DNA of 64,000 nucleotides from Parachlamydiales bacterium (GTDB lineage: Bacteria; Chlamydiota; Chlamydiia; Chlamydiales; SM23-39). Shown piece after piece: positions 41,042 to 53,100 of the stretch. Where the stretch lies: the NCBI GenBank assembly GCA_019694475.1, contig JAIBBX010000002.1, forward strand, positions 372,001 through 436,000, written 5' to 3'. The notes beneath the pieces were generated by a model, which searched no databases, was not told where the DNA came from, and was given only the letters and a program-made list of their open reading frames with translations. A program made the position numbers and the translations under genes. The first letter of the stretch is position 1. Each line of letters opens with the position of its first letter.

Positions 41042-42616
41042 TTATTTTTTCACTCGAATGACGAGCAAAGTCATGTCGTCATGTTGCGGCGCTCCCCCAG
41101 AGAAAAGGCGCACTTCTTCTATGATTCGATCAGCGAGTTGCTGAGCTGTTGATTTTTGTTTTTTGACGAGAATTTCGTAGAACCGATTTTTTCCATAAAG
41201 CCGATTTTCGGAGTCGTGAGCTTCCACAATTCCGTCGGTGTAGAGAACAAGAAGGTCTCCATCTTCCAAACCGACCTCTTTCGTTGGGATCAGATCGACT
41301 TTTTGAGCGCCCAACGCGATTCCTTGCGTCCACAATTCTTCTAACTGCGCTCCGCGAACTAGAAGACCTGGAGGATGGCCTTGGCTGCAAAAGGTCAGTT
41401 TATGGGATTTTGGATCGAAAATTCCGATCCACAATGTTGAGAACATCGATGCATTCTGCGCGTCGATGAAGTAGAGGTCATTCGCTCTTTGGACCAGCTC
41501 AGACAAATCATGAACAGTGGTTGCAAGAGTACGGAGGATGCTGCGCAGCCCGAGAGCAAAAAGACAAGCCGGAATCCCTTTTCCGGCTGTATCGCAAACG
41601 GAAATGAGAAGTTTTCCGTTCGGCATTTTAAATAGGTCGTAGAAATCGCCATTCACCTCTTTCGAAGCAAAATAAGCGGAGGCGATATCGAGTCCAGCCA
41701 TACCTGGAACATGCGTGGGCAGCAAATTGGATTGGATCTCATGGCCAATGCTCAGCTCTTTGGCTAATCTTTCGCGGTGCAGTCTTTCCCTTTCCGCCTC
41801 GCCTGCATGGCGTAAAAGGCCATCGAGTGTCTGGTTGAATTGAATTCCGAGCGCATTGATCTCAAAACCCATCCAATCGGGCGTGTAACGGACATGCGCA
41901 GCTCCTTCCGAGACCCGCTCCATGGTTTTGCAAAGATGGCGCAGAGGTTTTGCGATCCTTCTTGTGAAAAGAAAGACAGCCCCTCCGCCGATGATCCCGA
42001 CGAATAGTACCAGAGCTGCAAAGCGCAGATAATAGGACTGCTGATGGAGCCCTTTGATCTCTTTTTTCTCAACGGTAAGCCGAACGCTTAAGCCCGTTTC
42101 ACCAATCGGATCGTCCGCCTGCAGAAAATCTTCCCCTTTGACTGGAACGTTTTCCCAGAGAACCTTCCCTTTTTCATCGATGAGCGCCATCCGAATCTGA
42201 TAGGCTCTCGGCATGTCTCTTGCAATCACGGTGAATGGAATTGGGATGACAAGGGCTTCTGTAGGAGTCTCAGCGATACCGGCCAGCACAGCTTGCCTGC
42301 TTTTGCTGATGGCTACAAATTGATCGCGGGCATTCGGTGGAAGAGGGATTCTTTCGATATTTCGACTTTCGTTGGTAGCCTCTTCGAGGAGCGTCCAGTC
42401 CATTTGCAAAATCTCATCGATAAAATGAGCCCTTTCATTCGCCAGCATTTTCAGATCGGCTTCGACATCCTGGAGCTTTTGGTCGTATTCCTGCCTATAA
42501 AGAAACAGGGTTTGCAAAAATAGGGGGATCACAAGCAGGAGGATGGCAATGATCAAAATCCGCCTCGCCAGCGAACCGGATGGATGAGACTTTTTTGTTA
42601 TTGAGGAATCGGCCAT
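41042..42616 (-). CDS. rsbU: RsbU-like membrane sensor PP2C phosphatase
   Basis: 524 residues from ATG 42616 (MADSSITKK); the longer reading frame would overlap the divergent gene. TM helix 1 (RILIIAILLLVIPLFLQTLF), an extracytoplasmic sensor region (about 45-195), TM helix 2 (FAALVLFVGIIGGGAVFLF), a HAMP linker, then a PP2C/SpoIIE phosphatase domain with SAYFASKEVNGDFYDLF, VCDTAGKGIPA, LYTDGIVEA and QHDDMTLLVI. The metal-binding Asp residues are present. It dephosphorylates an anti-anti-sigma factor in partner-switching control. Chlamydia RsbU (CT_588) also neighbours eno (CT_587), from memory. Confidence 0.9.
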   Translation of the reverse strand: MADSSITKKSHPSGSLARRILIIAILLLVIPLFLQTLFLYRQEYDQKLQDVEADLKMLANERAHFIDEILQMDWTLLEEATNESRNIERIPLPPNARDQFVAISKSRQAVLAGIAETPTEALVIPIPFTVIARDMPRAYQIRMALIDEKGKVLWENVPVKGEDFLQADDPIGETGLSVRLTVEKKEIKGLHQQSYYLRFAALVLFVGIIGGGAVFLFTRRIAKPLRHLCKTMERVSEGAAHVRYTPDWMGFEINALGIQFNQTLDGLLRHAGEAERERLHRERLAKELSIGHEIQSNLLPTHVPGMAGLDIASAYFASKEVNGDFYDLFKMPNGKLLISVCDTAGKGIPACLFALGLRSILRTLATTVHDLSELVQRANDLYFIDAQNASMFSTLWIGIFDPKSHKLTFCSQGHPPGLLVRGAQLEELWTQGIALGAQKVDLIPTKEVGLEDGDLLVLYTDGIVEAHDSENRLYGKNRFYEILVKKQKSTAQQLADRIIEEVRLFSGGAPQHDDMTLLVIRVKK

Positions 42617-42626
42617 ACTGTTCTGG

Positions 42627-43315
42627 ATGGTACCAAAAAGGATCACGAGCTTACAACATCCACTTGTCAAGCATTGGTTTGAATTGCGCAGCAATAAAAC
42701 CTATCGCGAAGAGGCTCAGCGGGTTCTTGTCGCCGGAAGAAAGATGACAAACGAACTTCCGATCGAAACTCTTATCACTTTAGAGCCTTCAGACATCCCA
42801 TGCAAAGAAGAGATCCTTGTCACCGAGCCTATTTTAAAAAAAATTACTGGTCTCCAAGCGCCTGACGGCTTTGCTGCAGAAATTGCGATGCCGAAGCCGC
42901 AAGATCTCCATGGGAAAAATTGGGTTTTGATTCTGGACCGGATCTCCGATCCGGGCAATTTGGGCACTTTGCTTCGAACCGCGCTCGCTCTCGGCTGGGA
43001 GGGGGTTATCTTAACGGCCGGCAGCGTCGACCTATTTAATGATAAGGCCCTAAGAGCTGGCAAGGGAGCTCAGTTCCATCTGCCTTATTCTTACCAGGAG
43101 ATCCATGGCCTACACCTATATACTGCCGATTTGGAGGGGACGCCTTTAGACGAGGTGCAGCCCAAACTCCCTCTCGGATTGATTTTAAGCAGCGAGGGGC
43201 ATGGCGCGCGCGAGTGGGCGGGAGCAAAAAAAATCACCATTCCAATGCGCGGTGAGGTAGAATCTCTCAATGTGGCGGCATCAGGCGCTATTTTGCTTTA
43301 TGCGATGAGGAAATC

Positions 43316-43319
<4 letters not shown>
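42627..43319 (+). CDS. SpoU/TrmH-family RNA 2'-O-methyltransferase
   Basis: 230 residues. An N-terminal substrate-binding region is followed by the trefoil-knot SPOUT fold with the three family motifs: LILDRISDPGNLGTLLRTAL, LGLILSSEGHGA, and MRGEVESLNVAASGAILLYA. It methylates a ribose in tRNA or rRNA with S-adenosylmethionine; the target base is not readable. The start is 11 bp from the divergent rsbU start, so the two share a promoter region. It overlaps rsgA by 4 bp. Confidence 0.88.
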
Positions 43320-45648
<2,329 letters not shown>

Positions 45649-45819
45649 CCGTTTTGCTTGATTAGTGAATTCACCTAAACTAATCAATGCAAAGACTGCA
45701 CTTTTATTAAAAAGAACGATACTGACATAAAAACGCATCACTTTTAAATAAAATGGGATCTGATTTCTGCGACAAGTTTGATGCAAACTTTTTCTTTTAG
45801 AAAGAGGGCTTGTAGTCTA
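45649..45819. other. Non-coding stretch between eno and a palindromic element
   Basis: No gene seen. It begins with the tail of the AGAGACTGTTAAC motif (45634-45646) and is AT-rich. It ends at the TGAACCTATCC end of the large palindrome. Together with that palindrome it makes a gap of 369 bp without coding sequence. Confidence 0.5.
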
Positions 45820-45994
45820 TGAACCTATCCTAGTAAAATTTTAGGGTGATTTTTGCGTCAAAGCCCATAGAATCGACGATCGCAAGTTGACCCGTATTGA
45901 TTAATACGAATCAACTTGCGAGCTTTCGCGTATCGTCGATTCTACGGAGCTTTCACGCTAAAAATTCCCCCAAAATTTTACTAGGATAGGTTCA
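45820..45994. repeat. Palindromic element of 175 bp (TGAACCTATCC family)
   Basis: TGAACCTATCCTAGTAAAAT at 45820 is matched by its reverse complement ending at 45994. The arms continue through TAGAATCGACGAT / ATCGTCGATTCTA and AAGTTG-x-C / G-x-CAACTT to a central GTATTGATTAATAC. The 18-base end occurs alone at 3097-3114, with one change at 20642, and in reverse at 40533. No coding capacity. It has the size and structure of a MITE or a large palindromic repeat; the parent transposase is not in the window. Confidence 0.85.
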
Positions 45995-46017
45995 TTCTAT
46001 TTCCGGGATATAAAAAG

Positions 46018-46377
46018 ATGTCAGTTGAAATGAAAAGCACATCGTTTGCTGAGATGGCCAAAGACATTACTTTGCTCACTCTTTCCAAGCGTAAAGACCT
46101 ACATAATACAGAAATGGCCGAGCTGGTCTTGCAGTTCAAAACAGCCGGGTTTGCCGAAAAGTTTTTCGCCGCCCTTTCTGTAGACGCACTTTGCCAATAT
46201 GATGAGAGCCGAGTCTATCCCTTCAACCAACAAGTATGTTTTTATGTAAAAGACGACCAGAATATGGATCGCTTATATAAAGTCATTCAAGGTCTTGTTC
46301 CTCCAAACACCTACACCAGACGATGCAATCTCGTTCTGAAATTGGTTTACATAGACCTATCCAAGCTCACCAATTGA
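46018..46377 (+). CDS. Unrecognised 119-residue protein
   Basis: A small soluble alpha/beta protein, no signal peptide, no family recognised. A short charged N-terminal helix precedes VYPFNQQVCFYVKDDQNMDR and YKVIQGLVPP. It starts 23 bp beyond the 175-bp palindrome, so the element sits where its promoter should be. A second small gene follows 33 bp downstream on the same strand and is probably co-transcribed. Confidence 0.55.
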   Translation: MSVEMKSTSFAEMAKDITLLTLSKRKDLHNTEMAELVLQFKTAGFAEKFFAALSVDALCQYDESRVYPFNQQVCFYVKDDQNMDRLYKVIQGLVPPNTYTRRCNLVLKLVYIDLSKLTN

Positions 46378-46410
46378 AAATAATTCCATTCCCCGATATG
46401 GGAAAGGAAT

Positions 46411-46797
46411 ATGAAACAAGTGATTGCTCTTTTCGGCGAGGCTGAAAAGGGGGCCTTTAAAATCCCTCATCTGCTTCAGCGCTTGCCTCAACTGGTTGAT
46501 CTCTTAGGCAATCCGCCTGGCGAAAGCGAAGGACTGTTTTTTGCAGTGCAGGCGATTTTGTACAACCGCGAGATCATTTATTTCCGCGTAGCCGAAGAGG
46601 GATTCAGCCGGATTGATTACATGAACGGCTTGAAATACTTGGGAGACCGGGAAAAGGTGAAAAAGGTCCATGCTTTATGCTTGCCTGGCGTGGGCGATCC
46701 TGAAATCCTGTCGGCATCCGAGAGCATTTGCCATTTGCACAAAGGCCTTCTCATCACCAACCAGAAAGATCTCTACGATTTCCTCACCTCGAGTTAA
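46411..46797 (+). CDS. Unrecognised 128-residue protein
   Basis: Preceded by AAAGGA seven bases upstream, a good ribosome binding site. The sequence opens MKQVIALFGEAEKGAFKIPH and has a central FFAVQAILYNREIIYFRV strand pair and a C-terminal LLITNQKDLYDFLTSS. Soluble, single domain; the family is not recognised. Pairs with the 119-residue gene upstream. Confidence 0.6.
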   Translation: MKQVIALFGEAEKGAFKIPHLLQRLPQLVDLLGNPPGESEGLFFAVQAILYNREIIYFRVAEEGFSRIDYMNGLKYLGDREKVKKVHALCLPGVGDPEILSASESICHLHKGLLITNQKDLYDFLTSS

Positions 46798-46800
46798 GAT

Positions 46801-46874
46801 TATTTACCTCAGAGGCCACAGAGAAAAAATTTGATTCCACCCTCTCTGCGTGCTCTGCGCTCTCTGTGGTAAAA
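46801..46874. repeat. CACAGAG-type imperfect inverted repeat
   Basis: TTTACCTCAGAGGCCACAGAG-like sequence on one side faces CTCTGTGGTAAA on the other. The minus strand reads TTTACCACAGAGAGCGCAGA and keeps a CAGAG every eight to nine bases. This motif type recurs in many unrelated bacterial genomes. It sits between the 128-residue gene and a terminator. Confidence 0.6.
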
Positions 46875-46879
46875 TAAAA

Positions 46880-46910
46880 AAACGCCATTCGGTTTAACCA
46901 AATGGCGTTT
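46880..46910 (-). terminator. Rho-independent terminator of the MOMP-like gene
   Basis: AAACGCCATT at 46880-46889 pairs with AATGGCGTTT at 46901-46910, with inner GGTT/AACC pairing. On the minus strand TTTTTTTATTTT follows. It lies 13 bp after the stop of the MOMP-like gene. Confidence 0.8.
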
Positions 46911-46923
46911 CAAGGAGCATCGA

Positions 46924-47733
46924 TTAGAATCTGAATCCGAGGGTGCCGCTCCACGACTGTTCGTCGATAAAGCGTCCTTCAATGTTCATCTCAAAGTACC
47001 GAGATGCGAGAAGTGTACATCCGAGAAATACACCTACTGGACGTCTGTTGTCAAATCTAAGAAGAGGTACTGACAGCGCCGGGGTCGAATAATCAAATGT
47101 CACAAAAGTGCGGGAATATTTGCACCCGATGTAAGGCACAAGCGGACATACATTGTAAGAAAGAGCGCCGGATACTTGCCAGTTATACCATCTGATCTCT
47201 GTGTTTGTCGGAGCTATAGGCGCTATCGCTGTGAACTGGAGGAAATTGCGATGGTCAGTTTGGAAATAGCTGCTCTCTACCGCAAAACTCCACTGCTTTA
47301 TTTTATAGACGAGGACTTTCGCGCCAAGAGACCAAGCCGGAATCGTCTTCCGATTTGTCAGCGTATCCAATTCCGTTCCAAAACCTGTAGGCATCCCCAA
47401 CTCAAATCGGGGTTCTACCGCTCCGCCTTTAACATAAAGGTCGATGCGGTGCAGGATATTTGCCGTTAAAGTCAAAAAGTTTCCATAAAAGTAGGAATAC
47501 TGAACACGATGGTTCTTATTCACTCCAGAAGCAATCTCGAGATTCATGTCCTGCATGTACTCTTTTTCATACTCAAGCTTGGCATTAAGCCAATAATCTT
47601 GCTGTGCAAAAGTCATGTCTCTTGTATACGAGATGATTTTTGGCAAATCGGGAGCTTGTGGATTGCCAACATAGTTTGCGAATCCCATACTGCACAGCAG
47701 CATGAAGATCACTAGAGATGAACAGAGTTTCAT
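46924..47733 (-). CDS. MOMP-like outer-membrane protein
   Basis: 269 residues. Signal peptide (MKLCSSLVIFMLLCSMGFA), then YVGNPQAPDLPKI, the MOMP-type G-N-P-x-x-P start. Amphipathic aromatic strands run to a C-terminal LGFRF, the classical final Phe of a barrel protein. Predicted 12-14 strands at this length. Two cysteines lie in YNVCPLVPYIGCKYSR, compatible with disulphide cross-linking of the outer membrane. Related in plan to the protein at 24653. Has its own terminator. Confidence 0.75.
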   Translation of the reverse strand: MKLCSSLVIFMLLCSMGFANYVGNPQAPDLPKIISYTRDMTFAQQDYWLNAKLEYEKEYMQDMNLEIASGVNKNHRVQYSYFYGNFLTLTANILHRIDLYVKGGAVEPRFELGMPTGFGTELDTLTNRKTIPAWSLGAKVLVYKIKQWSFAVESSYFQTDHRNFLQFTAIAPIAPTNTEIRWYNWQVSGALSYNVCPLVPYIGCKYSRTFVTFDYSTPALSVPLLRFDNRRPVGVFLGCTLLASRYFEMNIEGRFIDEQSWSGTLGFRF

Positions 47734-47832
47734 AGATGTCCTCTGAGACGTTTCGTATTTAGTATTAGTTTTAACGAATCAGAGGAAAAAGGCAAAGAAA
47801 AAAATTCGATTCACCAGAAACGCGCAAGAGAA

Positions 47833-48411
47833 TTAGTGCTGAAAATATTCTGCAAGCCCCTGTTCTGTTGGCTTCATCGCTTTGGAGCCTTTTTGCCAAT
47901 TTGCCGGACAAACTTCACCATGTTTTTCATGGAAGATCAATGCATCGAGAAGTCGAATGACTTCATCCACAGATCTGCCAAGCGGCAAATCATTGATCAG
48001 TTGATGGCGCACAATCCCATTTCGATCGATCAGAAAAAGACCTCGGTAAGCAATCCCTTCATCTTCTTTCAATACATCGTATTCGCGGGCAATTGTCTTA
48101 TGAATATCGGAAACGATCGGATAGGCCACTCCCTCTATACCGCCTTTTGCTTTGGGCGTGCCAAGCCATGCAGCATGAGAATAGCAGCTGTCAATCGAGC
48201 AACCAACCACTTGCGCGCCCCGTTTTTCAAACTCGGGCAATTTTTCTTGGAATGCGTGCAGTTCCGTCGGGCAAACAAACGTAAAATCAAGAGGGTAGAA
48301 AAAGAAAACCACATACTTCCCTTGCAGCTTTGAGAGAGAAAAATCGTGAAACTGGTTTCCAATGACCGCTTTCGCTTTGATTTCTGGGGCTTTTTTTCCT
48401 ACTAATGACAT
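47833..48411 (-). CDS. 2-Cys peroxiredoxin (AhpC/TSA family)
   Basis: 192 residues from ATG 48411 (MSLVGKKAPEIKAKA); an upstream ATG adds a basic tail that is not conserved in the family. The peroxidatic cysteine is in DFTFVCPTELHAF and the resolving cysteine in GEVCPANWQKG, the arrangement of typical 2-Cys peroxiredoxins. Reduces H2O2 and organic peroxides with thioredoxin or a similar donor. Chlamydia has a homologue (CT_603, from memory). Four bases separate it from the MBL-hydrolase gene. Confidence 0.93.
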   Translation of the reverse strand: MSLVGKKAPEIKAKAVIGNQFHDFSLSKLQGKYVVFFFYPLDFTFVCPTELHAFQEKLPEFEKRGAQVVGCSIDSCYSHAAWLGTPKAKGGIEGVAYPIVSDIHKTIAREYDVLKEDEGIAYRGLFLIDRNGIVRHQLINDLPLGRSVDEVIRLLDALIFHEKHGEVCPANWQKGSKAMKPTEQGLAEYFQH

Positions 48412-48415
48412 ATAC

Positions 48416-49051
48416 CTACTCCGAAAATATTTCTTTTGCTCTTGATAGCCAATTTTCCTTGCCGATCGTCGTTTCTCCGCCATGTCCTGGAATCACTCTC
48501 GTTTCCGGCGGCAGTTTGGCCAATTTTTCTAGACTCATCCACATTTGGTTGGGCTCCGCAGTAGGCAAATGGAGATTGCCGATGCTCCCCTGAAAAAGGG
48601 TATCGCCCGATATAAGAAGATTCTGATCTTCAAGATAAAAACAGACACTCCCTGGAGAATGACCCGGGCTGTGAATCACTTGAAAATGCAATTTGCCAAC
48701 AGCCACCGTCTCCCCTTCATTGATAAAATGATCCGCGCTTACCGGATGGATCGGAAAAAAAAGAGGAATGCCGTCAGAGCCTGGATGCTCGATATTTTTC
48801 GCATCGAGAAAATGGATATATACAGGAGCTCCGGTTTTCTCTTTTAAAATATGGGCATCGGCAAAATGATCCCAATGGGAGTGGGTCAAGAGGATTTTTT
48901 CGATTTTGATTCCGAATTCTTTGGCTTTTTCCAAAATCGCTCCGGCAGATCCGAGCGACGGATCGACGACTGCGCCCAGCTTGGTTTCAGGGCAGCCAAT
49001 CAAAATCGCGTTAGTTTCTAAGGGTCCAAATGGGAATTTACAGATAAGCAT
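48416..49051 (-). CDS. Metallo-beta-lactamase-fold hydrolase (glyoxalase II-like)
   Basis: 211 residues with the MBL metal-binding signature THSHWDHFAD, then HSPGHSPGSVCFYL, SGDTLFQGSIG, and the final PGHGGETTIGKE. This fits the small hydroxyacylglutathione-hydrolase-like or YcbL-type group; the substrate is not certain. It sits directly upstream of the peroxiredoxin gene, four bases apart, so the two are likely co-expressed. tRNA-Arg lies immediately upstream. Confidence 0.88.
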   Translation of the reverse strand: MLICKFPFGPLETNAILIGCPETKLGAVVDPSLGSAGAILEKAKEFGIKIEKILLTHSHWDHFADAHILKEKTGAPVYIHFLDAKNIEHPGSDGIPLFFPIHPVSADHFINEGETVAVGKLHFQVIHSPGHSPGSVCFYLEDQNLLISGDTLFQGSIGNLHLPTAEPNQMWMSLEKLAKLPPETRVIPGHGGETTIGKENWLSRAKEIFSE

Positions 49052-49125
49052 CGCACTGGAGAGGATTCGAACCTCTGACCCCCTGGTTCGTAGCCAGGTA
49101 CTCTATCCAACTGAGCTACCAGTGC
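49052..49125 (-). tRNA. tRNA-Arg (anticodon ACG)
   Basis: 74 nt on the minus strand. The acceptor stem GCACTGG pairs with CCAGTGC, the D-loop region is TAGCTCAGTTGGATAGAGTA, the anticodon loop CTACGAA gives ACG, and the T arm contains GGTTCGAATCC. All four stems can form. CCA is not encoded. The ACG anticodon (wobble inosine after TadA editing) reads CGU/CGC/CGA arginine codons. Confidence 0.96.
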
Positions 49126-49156
49126 TGAATCCCTCTCATCATGCACGAAGAGAGGC

Positions 49157-50053
49157 CTAAAATGCAAGTTCCCAAAATCTTTTTTGTCGAATGTGTTTCA
49201 ACATTTCTTCGTCATTCAGCCGTTTGACCTTGGGCGCCCCTTTGGGCTCAAACTGCGGCGGATCAAAGCGAATATCGAATGGCGGCTTGACCGATTGATA
49301 GGTATATCCATGTACAAAATCGGTCCCCCGAAAAGGCCCCGCAAATTCCTCATGGACAAGAGCCGTCCAATCCCGATCCCCTTTATGTCCCCAAGCTTTC
49401 ACTTTTTGGAGCATCTCCTCTTTGGTCCTCACCCAGCTGTAATGGTGGAACATCGGTTTGCCATCCGATCCTGCCACGCCCCGTCTTTTGGGGCCGGGGA
49501 GCAGATTATAAATCGCATCCCGCTCGTCCTGATGGAGCAGAATCTCAGTCTCAAGCGCTTTTCTCTGAGCAAGCACGATGGAATCTTCATATTTTAGCGC
49601 TTGGTTTGCAGGATCTCGAAAGTACCAGTAATTGGAGAGTTTCAGGGCGGTATGCTGCCGGTAATCGCTGCATTCGAGCCATTCCGAAAACCGCTTCCCA
49701 TCGGGCACTTCATCGGCGTCCAAGAAGAGCACCATTTCAACGCTTTCCTCCAAAAAAGAAAATCCTATCAATCTGGAAAGGCTGTGCCAAAAATGGGCAG
49801 GATCGACCTTTTTCAAGATTTTTTTGGGGATTTTTTTCGGCAGATAAGGATATTCAACAAAAAGACAGTCAGGAAAAGCCGAGTAAATTTTTTCCAATAA
49901 GGGGCGGTTTTCCAAAGACCCATCGAAAAAATGATCGCAGACAGGCACGATAACCTGCATAGAAAACTTAAGAGCCTGCTCTAAAGTAGCCCGGATAAAA
50001 CGGCTTTCATTGGAGCAAAAATTGATAATCGTTGCAACCGGATGCTTTTTCAT
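49157..50053 (-). CDS. Glycosyltransferase-like protein
   Basis: 298 residues from ATG 50053 (MKKHPVATIINFCSNESRF); a TTG at 50092 would add 13 residues. The fold is GT-A-like: an alpha/beta N-terminus, then EMVLFLDADEVPDGKRFSEW with a D-x-D that typically binds the metal and sugar nucleotide. Acceptor-side aromatic and His-rich segments follow (FHHYSWVRTKEEMLQKVKAW). Family number and substrate are uncertain. No TM helix. Its promoter region faces the TpsA gene at 50167. Confidence 0.65.
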   Translation of the reverse strand: MKKHPVATIINFCSNESRFIRATLEQALKFSMQVIVPVCDHFFDGSLENRPLLEKIYSAFPDCLFVEYPYLPKKIPKKILKKVDPAHFWHSLSRLIGFSFLEESVEMVLFLDADEVPDGKRFSEWLECSDYRQHTALKLSNYWYFRDPANQALKYEDSIVLAQRKALETEILLHQDERDAIYNLLPGPKRRGVAGSDGKPMFHHYSWVRTKEEMLQKVKAWGHKGDRDWTALVHEEFAGPFRGTDFVHGYTYQSVKPPFDIRFDPPQFEPKGAPKVKRLNDEEMLKHIRQKRFWELAF

Positions 50054-50166
50054 AGATCGAAAGGGTATCACACAAATGATTTTTAAGCGCAAAATTCACA
50101 CCTTAATGCTCTCTCTCTTGTGAAAAATTTGCGATCCCGGCATTTTTTAAAAAAAATGCAGGTAAC

Positions 50167-53100
50167 ATGAAGCTCCATTTTCTATACTCATTCGTCGCTT
50201 GTCCTATTGTTGTTTTTGCCAAACTTGCTAACCCTTCAATCGCCCACGGCGAAGCCCAATTCGAGCTAGACGGAAAAAACATGTTGGTTGTCACTTCAGA
50301 CAAGGCTGTGATCAATTGGAAAAGCTTTACGATCGATCGAGACGAAACAGTCCGTTTCATCCAACCAAGTTCAAGATCTGCCGTTTTGAACAGAATCACT
50401 TCGTCCGATCCAACCTCTATTATGGGAATGCTGCAAGCCAATGGGCAAGTCTATTTGATTAACCCAAATGGAATCCTCATCGGGAGCTCAGGTTGCATCC
50501 AAACAGCCTCATTCATTGGATCAACCTTTGATGTGCTCGACGAAGACTTTCTGAATGGGCATGATCTGCATTTTCAAGGGATAAATTCTACTTCTATCGT
50601 CAATAATGGCGTAATAGAAGCCAGCCATGGAGATCTCGTTTTGATTTCAAAACGAATCGAAAATAATGGACGGTTGAATTCTCCGAACGGACACTCCTTA
50701 ATTGGTTGCGGCGAAGCCATCTTATATAGGCCTCAAGAAGAAGAGCGGCTATTCATCCTGCTTCCTGTCGAAGACGCCACTGATGCTGGAATCAAACAAA
50801 ACGGGACGATAGAGGCTTTGACAGTAGAGATCAAAGCAGCAGGAAATCCTTTTTCTCTCGCCGTTTCTCATGAAGGGAAAATCGATGCTCTCGGTGTTCG
50901 CAAAGAGGGAGCCAATATCTATCTCGTCGCTGAAGGAGCTCATTTAGACATAAATGGAGAAATGCGAGCAGAATCGGGGAACATCCATATTCAAGCAGAC
51001 TCTGTCCTTTTGAACGATCATGCGCTGATCGATGTTTCTTCAGATGAAAATGCAGGATCTGTCTTTATACGAGGTCCTTCTCAAAAGGATCGCCCAAAAA
51101 CAATCATAACGAAGCCGAAAGCCCTTATTCATGCAAATTCAACGAAAAGCGGAAATGGCGGCAGCGTCACTCTTTGGTCTGATGAAATGAACCTCATGGA
51201 AGGAACAATTTTGGCTAGAGGCGGCCCTCAAGGCGGAAATGGAGGATTTGTCGAAGTTTCCTGCTCGCAAAATTTATTCCCAAAAGGATTCATCGACACA
51301 AGATCTCCCTTAGGCGAAACTGGAACGCTGCTTCTCGACCCTTGCGCTGTCACCATTTCAGCTGCAGCAACAACAGTAGGCGTTATGCCAATGGGCCCGC
51401 CTGGAGCGTGCCCAATGCCGGCCCAAACCTATACCTTCCCAGGTTTGGCTGCAGCCAATATAAATAATGCCGACTTGGTTGGATATCTCACTTGCAATAA
51501 TGTAATTATTGACGCATCCGCAAGCGGAACTGCCATGGTAGGAAGCATCACAGTCTCCGCACCGGTTATATGGCCAGGCGGAGGCCCTACAATGGGAACC
51601 CCAACCAGACTTGATCTGATCGCAGACGGGTCGATCACCATCAACAGTTCGATTATGGCAAATTACACCGATTCAACAACCATCACCGCAATCAATATTA
51701 ATGCTCCTACCGTCACAATCGAAGCGACAGCTGGCAATTTAAATGTTCAATCAATCAGCGGACACGTCAATATTACTGCTCCAACCAATTTATTTCTGAC
51801 TGGAACTGCCGGAGACGTCCTCGTTGTTACTGGCGCAGCGGTCCCTGGAAGCGCCTCAAACATGACAGTAAATTGCGGAAATTTAACCGCGACAAACACT
51901 GGCGCTGCAAATAGATGCGTCATCAGCGGAGACGCCGCTCTCAATGCAACAATTACAGGAGATTGCGATTTATCAGGAGATGGCGGATCCCAATTAGGGG
52001 CTACGGGAGTTGGGGCAACCTCGAACGTAAACATCGGCGGCCATCTGCACATAACTGGGGGTATCGGCGCTAACACAATTTCTGGTGTGGGAAGCAACCA
52101 AGGTCCTGTAGATCTAACAGTCGGACAAGATATCCGACTCCAAGGGGGGAGCGGGGCAGGTGCTATGAATGCTACCGCTAAGATCTCGGGTGGAGTTTTG
52201 ATAGGAAGCACAGGGAATGTTTTGATCCGAAACGCGACAGATATCGTCCTTATAGGAGGAAGCATGGGAGCTACGGATTCGCAGGCAGAAATAACCACTG
52301 GTGATTTCAACCTTTTTGATCCTGGCGGCAACGGGACTATCAGCATAACTTGTTCCGGGAATGTTTCTATGACTGGAGGCACTACCAATGGGTGTTTCGC
52401 CGGGATTCGAACGAAAGGAACGGTAGGCGCAACTACGAATCACATTTCGCTTGTTTCAACGAATCCTACCTCATCTATTACTATGCTCTCTCTGGGAGGG
52501 GGGGCGACGGACGCAAATGCCAGCATCCAGACATTCGAAGGAGGGAACATTACGATCTCCAATTTTGGCAACCTAACGATGACTGGAAGCTCGAATACAA
52601 ACCCAGCTATTATCCAAACCGGACCGAATGGAGGAAATCTTTCAATACAAGCGCTAGGAACTTCTACCTTAAATAGTTTTTCGACGATCAACACGCAAGC
52701 TAACGCAACTCTTGGTTTCAGCGGAGGCAATTTATCTTTGCTCCCAATGACTGGGCCAGCCACAATTTCAGGAAATCAAGGGTCCGTATCAGTCAATTTG
52801 ACAGGCGCTCTTACCGTCAACGCAGGGACTAATGTAAGCGGCAGGATTTTAGCTGCACAAACAGGAGGAACAGCCAATTTAAATGTAACGGCAAGCCAAA
52901 TCTCTATGACCGGTGGTACATTTATGGGGATGCTAACGCTCGCTCAAATAGGAACTGGAGATTTCGGAGGAGGCGGCAATGGAGAGGTTTTTGTAACCGC
53001 TACAGGGCCTGGCGGCATCACTCTAAATGGCGGCACAGGGATGAACGCAGGCGCCTTCATCGCAACATTTGGAAATACGAATACCAACCACATTACGATC

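Noticed and set aside
51747..52388. A 213-codon minus-strand frame, Pro/Ala-rich
   Set aside because: It is antisense to the low-complexity beta-helix region of the intact TpsA, whose repeats keep the other strand open.
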